Positions 11,220 to 22,296 of a stretch of DNA of 64,000 nt are shown in pieces. The translations under genes and the position numbers were made by a program. Each line of letters starts with the position of its first letter. Position 1 is the stretch's first letter. The notes under the pieces were generated by a model. That model did not search any database. It saw only the letters and a list, made by a program, of their open reading frames with translations, and was not told the DNA's origin. The DNA is taken from positions 5,010,706-5,074,705 of the forward strand of contig CAXIPT010000003.1 of NCBI GenBank assembly GCA_964030475.1, written 5' to 3'. This stretch comes from Tethya wilhelma. Lineage: Eukaryota > Porifera > Demospongiae > Tethyida > Tethyidae.

Positions 11220-11690
11220 TGAGTCCGCTGATGACCAAATTACTATCTGATGCTGATTTTCTTGAAACAGACACAACATATAATGAAAACTCAGAACTCA
11301 TTTAATGCTACTGTTTTTGATTACAACACGATGAGATGGGCGGTTGTTGCTCGTATGAGGGCTAACAAAGAGGACACATTGTTTTACAAAAAGGTGTTCA
11401 AGCTCATGTTCATAATTTGTAAAGATGAACACCCACAATTTGAAGTATAGGTGAGAGTTAAAAAGGTATAATTATTGATTGGAGTGACACAGAAGCTAAA
11501 GGTGCACATGTATGAGAAGTTGTAGGTGAAAATGTTACTGACAAAGTATTGAAGGGCTGTAACGTTAACTGGACAGCCACTCTTTGTTGCCATGCATGCA
11601 GTCATTGTATGAAAAAGATAAATTATTCGCTCTTCAGTACATTGCAGCAACTGAAAATGGAGCCTGGCAACTTGAAATATCATATCACCA
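11220..11690 (+). pseudogene. MULE-like transposase relic
   Basis: The first frame encodes FDYNTMRWAVVARMRANKED and VFKLMFIICKDEHPQFEV, then stops. A second frame continues with IIIDWSDTEAKGAHM, GENVTDKVLKGCNVNW and HACSHCMKKIN, interrupted by at least one further stop. The IIIDxSDxExKG motif followed by a GCxVxW block is what I associate with Mutator-like (MULE) DDE transposases in invertebrate genomes. The frame is broken, so it is a decayed fragment. The identification is from memory of family motifs only. Confidence 0.5.
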
Positions 11691-12589
11691 CCAGCCCACT
11701 TTGAAGAAAAACGTAGACAGGAATCGAAGCAAGTGTGAAGAAATGCAAAAATTTAGACACTAAGTAGGTCAGTAAAATTTGATTCAGTCATATTGCTGTG
11801 TCATTCACCATAGCTGTGCTAAGTAGAAAGAAGTGCTAGCCATTTAATCTATAGGCTTGGGCTCTTCAGCACTCAAAAGCCTCAAAACTCAGCAACTATA
11901 CAGCGTTTTGAATAGCAAAAAATATAATATTATTTCTACAAGACCATTCAGATTTATGAACGTAAGTACCATCAGTTTTGTCGGTAGAGCTGTCTTTCTT
12001 GAGATTTCGGTGGGACAAACAGACAGACAGACAGACAAAATGACTACCATAATCCTCTGCATGCACGTGCTTTGCACGGGCCAAGGCTTAATAAAGAACA
12101 TCAGTTTTGTTAGCATCTCCCTGTTGAACTGCGGCAGTCTCCGACCCATCAACTATTACTATTGCATGGTTGATCTATTCTAGGAGTTTTCTTTGTAGGC
12201 GGCCTCTCAAAATCTTCATCTGAGTCAACAAATGTGTCAACTCTGGATGCATTAGTATATTTTCCTTTTTACTGTGCATGTTGCCTGATGAGTTCAGTAC
12301 ATTAAAGTGCTGCCTTTTGTCTGGTGGGCCATAAGTGGAGTTAGAATCTATATAGCTAGCTATATGGCACGGTGACTTCAATGGTGGCAGACTAGCTAAC
12401 TTGAGTGTTAGCACTAGCTGTTTTGTCTGCATGCATTTTACACTTTACTCAATAGCTACAATCTTCCATAGACAATTGCAAGGCATTTTAATATATATTT
12501 CTTCACATAATTTATAAATATAGAATTGCCACTCAGTGATCAGTTCGGAATATCACAGAACATTCAACTTAACAATCAAAGGTTACCAA
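11691..12589. other. No intact gene; presumed interior of decayed element
   Basis: Only short open frames without splice support are present, together with a short (ACAG)n tract near 12017. It sits between the transposase relic and the right repeat. Confidence 0.4.
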
Positions 12590-12795
12590 ACACTCCTAAG
12601 GTGTTTGTTTCTAATTATACACCTCTGGGGTGTTTTAATTACACAGCAAACATGTTTCAATCATACTAATCATCCATAGCTGGTAATTGCTACACTCTAT
12701 AATATTATGGGTGTGTTGGTACACCCACATCCCTCATACTTGTGTAACACACCCCGCTCAATAGGGTGTTCAGGAACACCTCATTTTTAACAGTA
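12590..12795. repeat. Terminal-type repeat, right copy
   Basis: The sequence carries several GGTGTT/AACACC motifs (AACACTCCTAAGGTGTTTG, TACACCTCTGGGGTGTTTT, GGTGTGTTGGTACACCC). It ends GGAACACCTCATTTTTAACA, the same terminus as the copy ending at 11043. Confidence 0.5.
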
Positions 12796-13107
12796 AAAAG
12801 GTATTTTGCCTCCCTGAAGATTTCTGTGGGCATTGAGTGCTTCACCCAAAGAAAAAACGAGAAAAGTTGTATGATAATTATTGACAGAGAACTCTGGTGT
12901 ATTGACTAGCAGCTATAACTAATTCCATGGAGTGCTCAATCAGGCTGAATGCCCTGATTTAGCACTCAGAAATCACACACCCCCTAAAGCAGTCAGAAAT
13001 TGCACACCACTTTTTTCTGTGTACTTATCTAAAAAAAAAAAGACATAAGATAGAAGTTATAATTATTATATTAATAGCAATAATTATAACTGCACTGTTC
13101 TCTCAAG
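12796..13107. promoter_or_regulatory. Upstream region of Ig gene A
   Basis: AT-rich sequence lies directly 5' of the Ig gene A start codon. No clear TATA box or 5' UTR intron could be fixed; the region is assigned by position only. Confidence 0.3.
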
Positions 13108-14930
13108 ATGGCTTCATTGGATTCACTCTCAAGAGTAATACTTCTCTTCTGTTTCTTCAATACACATGGTAAGTTTACGTATATTAACCTTTGATAACAA
13201 AAGTTCTAATGGTATTTCTACAGTTGTGAAAGTTTTTTGTTTATTGTCTCTCTCTTTCTCTTTCTCATGCACAAATAACACACAACACCATACACCCTGC
13301 CTCTTGTACCTCTCACACACACCCGTGCAGCCGTCTACTCTCAACAGCTCTCCACCTCAGACCTTCCTGTGATCTCCATCCATCCCCAAGGAGGCATCTA
13401 CAGGTCGGCATCGCAAGTTGTCCTCACGTGTGAAACAACAGACCCAGTCGCCTCCATCCGATGGACTCACAACAATGTATCACTCCCGTCAACTGATGCT
13501 AGAGTATCTACTGCTACCACTCTCACCATCTCCAGCCTCACTGCTGAGACCAGTGGCAGCTATGTGTGTCTGGTTAGCAACAGTGCAGGCACAGTGGCAT
13601 CAATGGAGGCTGTTATAACATTAGCAGGTTGGTTCATTTTTGAAGGGTGAGGCTGGTAGGGAAAAAATGTATGTTGTGCACATCAGTGTAGTACAATAAT
13701 AGACTCTGGAGGTCCAGTCTTTGAGTGTAGGTAGGTCTACATGCATGGCCAGGATTGGTGGTCCTCTTCTATTGCTTTACTGAATACTTCAAGTTTATCA
13801 GACACAAAATGCAATTTTGGTTTGCGTATGACTACCGTAATGTTACTTGATACATGTAGTATGTAAGTGACTCACTGTATATCTAAAGTGACACGGTGCC
13901 CCGGGTCACCTGTAAGTCTATGCTCTTTTGCAAGGCTAGACACATTAGGGACTGAAAACTGATTTTGAAAATAATCCCTCTCTCTCACATACACTCAGAA
14001 CTAACAACATCATTCACTGATGCTTCAAATCCTACCATGGTGTCAGCTAGTGTGGGGCAGACCCTAACAATTAGCTGTGGTCCATACACAAGCATCCCTG
14101 ATGCTGCTGTGAATTGGCTTGTATCTAATCCCATTAGCCCAATGGTGGTGGATGCCAGTTATGATCGGGCAATTGTTGGAATCAATGGTGATCTCTATTT
14201 CCAAGACATCTATAGTGCCAATGCACAGACCTATGTGTGCCGAGTCACTAACAGTATACTGGGACAATTCAGAGAGAGCTTTACCCAGATCACCGTAGAG
14301 AGTAAGCCATGAAATGCAAACTTGTCTCTCTTAATTCAGTATCTTCTCCCCTCCACAAAGGTCCTACTGTTGCTACGGCCCCTCATATTATAGTGCCTCC
14401 CAGAGACACAGTGGTCAATGAAGGTGACACAGTAGAGTTTGAGTGCATTGCTGGAGGAAGGTCAGTAATAATGGCACTAAGATTATTGTTCCCAGGCTAA
14501 GCTAATTGTTACAGTAATAATATTATAATAGACTGATATTCAATTTTCTTTTGCAATTGACTATAATTATTATTGTTGCACCTTCTGTACATGCAGTCCT
14601 GTTCCCAGCATCTCGTGGACCTGTCTTTCAGCTGATTGTCTTGCTGATACTCGGCGGCGTGTCCTTCAAGGAGGGTCCAGACTCAGAATCAGGCGGGTCC
14701 AGATGAGTGATGTGGGAAGTTACACTTGTACTGTTGACGGTGTGGGTACATACCCAGTCTCACTGACAATCAGAGGTGTGTTTGTTATAGAGGACTGGTT
14801 TGTATCATAGATAATTATTATAAACTACGTACAGTTACGAATATCTTTGTTTGTGTATACAGACATTGATTCACTCACTACAGACTGGATGTATGATCCA
14901 TACACTAACACGTTGAAACCATAATTATTA

Positions 14931-14978
<48 letters not shown>

Positions 14979-15233
14979 CTCCCCCAGAACTCACTACACC
15001 CCTACAAGCCACCGTCATTGAAATCACCTATGGTGAGCCCATTTCCCTGACCTGTGCTGCCAGCGGTATTGACCTCACATGGCAGTGGTACCACAATGGT
15101 ACCAGACTAGAAGGATTCTCAGGGCCCACTCTGGACATTGGCAACTCCCAGGAGCAACACTCGGGGACGTATCAGTGCTATGCTTTCAATCCTGCCGGGT
15201 TTGTCAGCTCTGTTGCACTCGTAGAGATCAGAA
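13108..15233 (+). CDS. Ig-domain receptor gene A, 5' part only
   Basis: Six exons are seen. Exon 13108-13168 encodes the signal peptide (MASLDSLSRVILLFCFF). The others are 13331-13627, 13999-14301, 14361-14460, 14597-14775 and 14979-15233. Together they encode about four Ig domains: CETTDPVASIRWTHNN...SGSYVCLVS; CGPYTSIPDAAVNWLV...AQTYVCRV; a domain split over two exons with FECIAGGR...VGSYTCTV; and CAASGIDLTWQWYHNG...SGTYQCYAF. Most junctions are phase 1, typical of shuffled Ig modules. No stop or membrane exon follows: a single N at 15344 comes soon after, and the sequence beyond it matches the 3' flank of the beta-helix receptor gene at 22932. The gene is therefore truncated, either really or by assembly. 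It is a close paralogue of gene B at 16228. Confidence 0.85.
14934..14976. repeat. (CA)n forming a 3' splice site
   Basis: The CA run ends ...ACACACAG directly before the exon at 14979, so the repeat itself provides the acceptor context. In gene B the same acceptor has only a few CA units. Confidence 0.9.
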
Positions 15234-15344
15234 GTACGTTGTTTCATCCTGTGATTTGTCTGAAGAGATGGGATGTTGTGATGTACATTGCTTAGATGCA
15301 TGATGCCAAGCATTAGTTCTGTGTATAAGTCTTACAGATTTACN

Positions 15345-15505
15345 GAAAACCTTATGTCTTTTTGTAAAGTAACACAATGTCGTGCATTTCTTCCTTTGTT
15401 AACTAAATATATATGAATCTAAGTACTTTTTTTTTACTTGTAGCTAGTTTACTTGCAATTGTTTATCTGAGCTTTTCTTTGATGTTGCATTGTGATTCAT
15501 GTTTA
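15345..15505. repeat. Copy of the 3' flank of the beta-helix receptor gene
   Basis: Blocks such as CACAATGTCGTGCATTTCTT and GTAGCTAGTTTACTTGCAAT match the reverse complement of about 22738-22882, just beyond the stop codon of the gene at 22932-27278. The copy starts exactly after the single N at 15344, which suggests an assembly join or a duplicated segment. Confidence 0.7.
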
Positions 15506-15699
15506 CATTGAGGAAACTTGTACACATATAGGGGTGGGGCTCAACTTCCTTAGCATTACGTCATCCAGTCTAATTAGTTTGCAGCTGCATGTTTATTTGC
15601 CACCATCAAATCGTTGCGAGGTATGAATACAAGCAGAGCAGTTTGATTTCAAGCTTTTCGCACGCACACACTTGGAGCAAGCGAATTCAACACTCAAGA
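15506..15699. other. Spacer, no gene seen
   Basis: This lies between the copied 3' flank and the presumed untranslated exon of Ig gene B. No feature is supported. Confidence 0.4.
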
Positions 15700-16227
15700 C
15701 GCAGTCTGAAGACCCACCCACTACGTTGCTTGGTTGAGAAGCAAAGTGTCAAAGAGAATTCTTTCTGCGGCATCACTAGTGAATTTGTGTGGCATGGTTT
15801 GAAGTTGCGACTGAACAGTCTAGATTTTCCAAAAGTCAAACGGTAAGTCATGCTACTGGTATTAATATTTTTGGGCTTGCATGTAATCTGGTTTCTTAGC
15901 CTTAGGCGGATACTTTACGCTGACTAGCCATAATAACTACAGCTAATATTAAACATTGACTATGTGGTCTTGGGCACTATGGGTAAAATCACTAGCCTGT
16001 TCAGTGCATGTGGGTTTGTTACAGACTCGAGCGCTAGCATGAAAATGGGCTTGATAATTTTATTATTGTGCAAAAAGGTACTTAACTAGTTAGCTGGTCA
16101 TAGTTCATAATTCTACAACTGAGGTTTAATTTTTATTCACACCTCTTGACCAGGCCAATCAATAGTCGTGACATCCTTGTCAATAAATTTAATTGCAATT
16201 TTATATGTCTGTAGTTTTTATTTCAAG
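15700..16227 (+). promoter_or_regulatory. 5' UTR exon and intron of Ig gene B
   Basis: A good donor (CAAACG/GTAAGT) lies at 15841/15842 and an acceptor (TATATGTCTGTAG) ends about 16213, 15 bases before the ATG. This suggests an untranslated first exon upstream of 15842 followed by a roughly 370-bp 5' UTR intron. The transcription start is not defined. Confidence 0.45.
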
Positions 16228-17203
16228 ATGGCTCCATTAGATTCGCTCTCAAGAGTAATACTTCTCTTCTGTTTTTTCAATGCACATGGTAAGTTTACGT
16301 ATATTGATAACAAAAGTTCTAGTGGTATTTCTACAGTTGTGAAAATTGATAAAAAAGTTTTTTGTTTGTTGTCTCTCTTTCTCATACACAAATAACACAC
16401 AACACATACACATATACACCCTCTCCTTAAACCCCCGTCTACACTATACACCCTGCCTCTTGTACCTCTCACACACACCCATGCAGCGGTCTACTCCCAA
16501 CAGCTCTCCGCCTCAGACCTTCCTGTGATCTCCACCCATCCCCAAGGAGGCATCTACAGGTCCACATCGCAAGTACTCCTAACGTGTGAAACAACAGATC
16601 CAGTTGCCTCCATCCGATGGACTCACAACAATGTGTCTCTCCCGCCAACTGATGCTAGAGTATCTACCCCTACCACTCTCAACATCTCCAGCCTCACTGC
16701 TGAGACCAGTGGCAGCTATGTGTGTCTAGTTAGCAACAATGCAGGCACAGTGGCATCAATGGAGGCTGTTGTAACATTAGCAGGTTGGTGCATTTTTTGA
16801 TGGGTGAGGCTGGGAGGGAAAAACTATTATGTTGTGCACATCAGTGTAGTATAATGTAGGCTCTGGAGGTCTAGTCTGTGGGTGTAGGTAGGTCTACATC
16901 ATGGCCTGGATTGGTGGTCCTCTTCTATTGCTTTACTTGGAATACTTTTGTCAGACATAATATGCAATTTTGGTTTGTACCATAGGTTGCATGATGTATG
17001 TACGTACATTTATGACGTGACTCACTGTATACTGTATAGCGGGAAAGTTTTGCGGGGTTTAACTTTCACAGATGTCTCTCATCAAACATTTTGCATTTTA
17101 ACTTTCACGGATGAGCTGTGTGACGCCTATATGTCACCTGTTAGTCTACCCTCTTTTGAAAGGCGAGAATCATTATAAGGACCGAAAACTGATTTTGAAA
17201 CTA

Positions 17204-17238
<35 letters not shown>

Positions 17239-18746
17239 CTCAGAACTCACAACATCGTTTGCTGATGCTTCAAATCCTACCATGGTGTCGGCTAGTGTGG
17301 GGCAGACCCTAACAATTAGCTGTGGTCCATACACAAGCATCCCTGATGGTGCTGTGAGTTGGCTTGCATCCGATACCGGTAACGCCTTTGCAGTGGAAGC
17401 TAGTTATGATCGGGCAATCGTTGGAATCGATGGTAATCTCTATTTCCAAGACATCTATAGTGCCAATGCACAGACCTATGTGTGCCGAGTCACCAACAGT
17501 GTACTGGGACAATTCAGAGAGAGCTTTACCCAGATCACTGTGGAGGGTAAGTCATGAGGCACAAACTTGTCTCTCTTCATTCAATACATCAATTTCTTTT
17601 TCTCCCCTCCACAAAGGTTCTAGTGTTGCTACAGCCCCTCATATTATAGTGCCCCCCAGGGACACAGTGGTCAATGAAGGTGACACAGTAGAGTTTGAGT
17701 GCATTGCTGGAGGAAGGTAAGTAATAATGACATTAAGATTACTGTTCCCAAGCTAGGCTAATTGTAATAATATTATTATAGTAGATTGATATTCAATTTT
17801 CTTTTATTATTATTACAGTATAGTGAATAAATTTGGTGAATTGGCAAATTATTCTGCAAATTGCCAAATTAAAAATCGGCAAACAATTTTATATGTATGC
17901 AAGCGCATACAAACAATGCAGCGTGCAGAATTAATCACCAAATTTAAAATCACCAATCACGCTAAAATGCGAATTCGCCAAATTTAATTTTAAGCCCACC
18001 AAATTTACCTGTTATACGATATTCTTGCACCTTCTGTGCAGTCCTGTTCCCAGCGTCTCGTGGACCTGTCTTTCAGCTGATTGTCTCACTGATACTCGGC
18101 GGCGTGTCCTTCAAGAAGAGTCCAGACTCAGAATCAGGCGGGTCCAGATGAGTGATGTGGGAAGTTACACGTGCACTGTTGACGGTGTGGGTACATACCC
18201 AGCCTCACTGACAATCAGAGGTGTGTTTGTTATAAAATCGAATGGACTGGTTTGTGTCATAGATATTATAAACTGTAAATTATAAACTGTATACAGCCAT
18301 TGACAGACTCACTACACACACTGGATGTATGATCTATACATAACTAGTTGAAACCATGATTATTATCACACACACAGCTCCCCCAGAACTCACTACACCC
18401 CTACAAGCCACCGTCATTGAAATCACCTATGGTGACCCCATTTCCCTGACCTGTGCAGCCAGCGGTATTGACCTCACATGGCAGTGGTACCACAATGGTA
18501 CCAGACTAGAAGGGTTCTCAGGGCCCACTCTGGACATTGGCAACTCCAGGGAGCAACACTCGGGGACGTATCAGTGCTATGCTTTCAATCCTGCTGGGTT
18601 TGTCAGCTCTGTTGCACTCGTAGAGATCAGAAGTATGTTGTTTCATCCTGTGATGTTGTCTGAAGAGATGGGATGTTGTGATGCACATTGCTTAGATGCA
18701 AGATATCAAGCATTAGTTCTGTGTATATAAGTCCTATAAACTTACN

Positions 18747-18829
<83 letters not shown>

Positions 18830-19120
18830 CCATTGCAGCCTCCATCACCTCCATCCTCACTCCCTCTCAACTCATCTTCAGTGACCATCCCTTCGAGATC
18901 TCGTGCAGTGCCATTGGTGCCCCACCCCCTAGGTTTGAATGGACTAAAGGAGATGTCCTCCTGGAAAACGGCCATCCGTTTGATTTGAGTGTTCCCAACA
19001 TCCTTCGTATTACTAATGTGGAGGCAGCCCATGGTGGGAGCTACACATGTAGAGCTGTGAATGAGATAGGAGAGAGAGAGATTGGGAGAGACGAGAGCAC
19101 TACCATGTTGACCATCATTG
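16228..19120 (+). CDS. Ig-domain receptor gene B, 5' part only
   Basis: Seven exons are seen: 16228-16288 (signal peptide MAPLDSLSRVILLFCFF), 16487-16783, 17244-17546, 17617-17716, 18042-18220, 18378-18632 and 18830-19120. They encode about five Ig domains in the same order as gene A plus one more ([17 protein letters not shown]...[11 protein letters not shown]). That last domain is nearly identical to the first visible exon of the minus-strand receptor at 9398. After 19120 the intron resembles the equivalent receptor intron (8690-9050) until a single N at 19582, where the homology stops. The remaining exons are therefore absent. An intron insertion at 17815-18010 is absent from gene A. The protein is presumably a surface adhesion or recognition receptor. 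Confidence 0.85.
17815..18010. repeat. AAATTTGGTG-type MITE in Ig gene B intron
   Basis: The ends AAATTTGGTGAATTGGCAAA and CGCCAAATTTAATTTTAAGC...CACCAAATTT are inverted. The element inflates this intron relative to gene A, where the same intron is about 136 bp. It is also present in the inverted copy (about 21490-21690). Related sequence occurs at about 40575-40695 and 43548-43690. Confidence 0.6.
18747..18828. repeat. (CA)n microsatellite after a single N
   Basis: About 40 CA units follow an ambiguous base at 18746 and end at the acceptor of the last Ig exon of gene B. The repeat may have been collapsed or expanded in assembly. Confidence 0.95.

Positions 19121-19123
<3 letters not shown>

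Positions 19124-19190
<67 letters not shown>
19124..19190. repeat. (GA)n microsatellite at a 5' splice site
   Basis: The GA run begins within the donor of the last Ig exon of gene B (GTAAGAGAGAGA). Confidence 0.95.
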
Positions 19191-19193
<3 letters not shown>

Positions 19194-19632
19194 ATTCACG
19201 TGTATGTGTCCATCTGGTCTACTACATATAGATGTAATACATGCTGACATATGTACATATGTTTTTATGGTGTTCCGAAATTTATAAAAATTTGTAGTTC
19301 TCGTTAAAGTAAAGATTTTAGTGAACAAATTATTGAAGAGGGAGTTCTTTGAAATTAAATATCCTGTTGTTTGTTGTGGCTGTGTTGCTGGTTTATGGAT
19401 GGATGTAGAACATGTTTTATGATAAGAAGCATGGCTTTTGTGTCAAAGCTTACCCACACTCACACTCGCATGTGTGCTCAATCCTGCACATACATGTTGT
19501 AATGATAACTTCTCTATGGAGGAATGTATTGTAAACTATGATGATTATTGTGACTTTGTATCAAAGCTTATCCTTCAGCGCNTATTGTACTACAAGTTAT
19601 ACGGTTTTAAATTTGGTGTTTTGGAACATACC

Positions 19633-19666
<34 letters not shown>

Positions 19667-19805
19667 ATGTGTGTGTGTGTGTTAGTTTGCTTAAAGTAAA
19701 TTTGTAGGGTTTTATCTAATGCTTGACATCATACATCTAAGCAATGTCCATCACGACATCACGTCTCTTCAGTACAACATCATAGCATGAAACAACATAA
19801 CATAC
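19191..19805. other. Interrupted receptor intron, join and (TG)n tract
   Basis: To about 19581 the sequence is related to the minus-strand receptor intron near 8690-9050 (for example ATGGAGGAATGTATTGTAAA compared with its counterpart). A single N at 19582 follows, then a (TG)n tract at 19634-19682. No exon is supported here. Confidence 0.5.
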
Positions 19806-20060
19806 TTCTGATCTCTATGAGTGCAACAGAGCTGACAAACCCGGCAGGATTGAAAGCATAGCACTGATACGTCCCTGAGTGTTGCTCCCAGGAGTTGCCA
19901 ATGTCCAGAGTGGGCCCTGAGAACCCTTCCAGTCTGGTACCATTGTGGTACCACTGCCATTTGAGGTCAATACTGCTGGCTGCACAGGTCAGGGAAATGG
20001 GATCACCATAGGTAATTTCAGTGATGGTGGCTTGTAGGGGTGTAGTGAGCTCTGGGGGAG
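19806..20060 (-). pseudogene. Orphan Ig exon, third paralogue
   Basis: This is one Ig exon on the minus strand with intact acceptor and donor, equivalent to exons 14979-15233 and 18378-18632. It reads DLKWQWYHNGTRLEGFSG and ends with the Tyr-Gln-Cys segment. The flanking intron to about 20220 is also related to gene A. No neighbouring exons are found, and MITEs begin at 20291. It is either the remainder of a third receptor gene or a partial duplicate. Confidence 0.7.
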
Positions 20061-20290
20061 CTGTGTGTGTGTGTGTTTACATGTGCATGTACGTGTGATA
20101 TATAATTATTATGGTTTCAACTTGTTAGTGTATGGATCACACATCCAGCGTGTGGTGAGTCTGTTACAAACATAGATATTATAAACTTCATAACTGTACG
20201 TAGTTTATAATATCTACAAGTACAAAAAACATTAGAAATGTAATGCAAACATAGGAATAGTCAAATCGTAAAAAAGTGAGCTAACAAGAT

Positions 20291-20425
20291 AGGACTTGAA
20301 TGGTTGTCAGATTAAGCAAGGAGTTCATTTCACTGTGTCACCTATGTTCATATCCCTACTGAGCTCAATGACATTGTAGACACAGGAATGAACTTGCTCC
20401 GCAATCTGACAACCATTCAAGTCCT
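20291..20425. repeat. Foldback element, about 42-bp arms
   Basis: The left arm begins AGGACTTGAATGGTTGTCAG and the right arm ends CTGACAACCATTCAAGTCCT. The arms pair with few mismatches around a loop of about 50 bp. Confidence 0.75.
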
Positions 20426-20427
20426 CA

Positions 20428-20767
20428 ATAGAGCGTTTGCATTTACGTCATTTTACGTAATTTTTGGGGCGTGGTTCACGTAGCAGCTGCCTTCTGGTGT
20501 ACAGCTAAAGTACTGAATGTATGGGAGAAAGCCTTCAAGTCTGGATTTTTCACTTACTGCAGCCACAAGAGCTTGCTTCCAGGTGATTTTTGACACTACT
20601 GCCTTGTAAGCCACAACATATAAACCGATCGTTGAGCGCTGCAAACGCTATGTAGCAGAACAGAATTCTCCCATACATTTCTCCCTATCACTAGCGCTAA
20701 TTTGCATATTCATTTACTAATTTACATATTCATCTGTACACCATTGACGTCATATGAAAACGCTATG
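20428..20767. repeat. MITE with GCGTTT...ACGTCA inverted ends
   Basis: The left end ATAGAGCGTTTGCATTTACG and the right end TGACGTCATATGAAAACGCT are imperfect inverted repeats. The interior (about 340 bp in total) has no supported coding sequence. It directly abuts the foldback element. Confidence 0.6.
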
Positions 20768-20818
20768 CTTGCTTCTCTTCACATGCACAAACCTTGACTC
20801 CTGTGGCTATATAGACAG

Positions 20819-21058
20819 CAAATGTGTGCAGCTCATCCTATCCAGTACAGTCATACCATGTTGTTATCATTGATGACAGTGGCTCAAAGAATGTTGTGTC
20901 CTTCCCTGCAAGAGGAGATGACAATGGCACTCAGCCGGTTAACTTTACTCTTAGCAGCACATCAAATGCTCAATTCCTAAAGTTAGACAGAGAGCTCAAC
21001 ACGTCCATTACGGCGTGTTCAAACGTAACCTGTCACACAACTCGAAACTTTACACAAT
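20819..21058 (+). pseudogene. Orphan FN3-like ectodomain exon
   Basis: The frame runs from an acceptor at about 20818 to a donor at 21059 and includes YPVQSYHVVIIDDSGSKN, ARGDDNGTQPVNFTL and CSNVTCHTTRNFTQC. Alternating hydrophobic residues and many N-glycosylation sequons suggest an extracellular FN3-like module. It has no flanking exons: a MITE precedes it and a single N (21156) follows. It is not related to the neighbouring Ig exons by eye. It could be part of a gene continuing elsewhere. Confidence 0.5.
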
Positions 21059-21159
21059 GTAAGTGAATAATTCACTGCTGGTTAAGTAGATTTATAGATA
21101 TGACTCAGTATCATACAGTGTATTGTGTTTAATTGTTGGTGTATGTGTTTTGGAANTTA

Positions 21160-22261
21160 TGTATAGATCATACATCCAGTGTGTGTAGTGAGTCTGTCAA
21201 TGGCTGTATACAGTTTATAATTTACAGTTTATAATATCTATGACACAAACCAGTCCATTCGATTTTATAACAAACACACCTCTGATTGTCAGTGAGGCTG
21301 GGTATGTACCCACACCGTCAACAGTGCACGTGTAACTTCCCACATCACTCATCTGGACCCGCCTGATTCTGAGTCTGGACTCTTCTTGAAGGACACGCCG
21401 CCGAGTATCAGTGAGACAATCAGCTGAAAGACAGGTCCACGAGACGCTGGGAACAGGACTGCACAGAAGGTGCAAGAATATCGTATAACAGGTAAATTTG
21501 GTGGGCTTAAAATTAAATTTGGCGAATTCGCATTTTAGCGTGATTGGTGATTTTAAATTTGGTGATTAATTCTGCACGCTGCATTGTTTGTATGCGCTTG
21601 CATACATATAAAATTGTTTGCCGATTTTTAATTTGGCAATTTGCAGAATAATTTGCCAATTCACCAAATTTATTCACTATACTGTAATAATAATAAAAGA
21701 AAATTGAATATCAATCTACTATAATAATATTATTACAATTAGCCTAGCTTGGGAACAGTAATCTTAATGTCATTATTACTTACCTTCCTCCAGCAATGCA
21801 CTCAAACTCTACTGTGTCACCTTCATTGACCACTGTGTCCCTGGGGGGCACTATAATATGAGGGGCTGTAGCAACACTAGAACCTTTGTGGAGGGGAGAA
21901 AAAGAAATTGATGTATTGAATGAAGAGAGACAAGTTTGTGCCTCATGACTTACCCTCCACAGTGATCTGGGTAAAGCTCTCTCTGAATTGTCCCAGTACA
22001 CTGTTGGTGACTCGGCACACATAGGTCTGTGCATTGGCACTATAGATGTCTTGGAAATAGAGATTACCATCGATTCCAACGATTGCCCGATCATAACTAG
22101 CTTCCACTGCAAAGGCGTTACCGGTATCGGATGCAAGCCAACTCACAGCACCATCAGGGATGCTTGTGTATGGACCACAGCTAATTGTTAGGGTCTGCCC
22201 CACACTAGCCGACACCATGGTAGGATTTGAAGCATCAGCAAACGATGTTGTGAGTTCTGAG

Positions 22262-22296
<35 letters not shown>

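Noticed and set aside
10905..12795. LTR retrotransposon interpretation of the two direct blocks
   Set aside because: No primer-binding site, polypurine tract or gag/pol frame is visible, the blocks are diverged, and the only recognisable coding relic looks like a DNA transposase.
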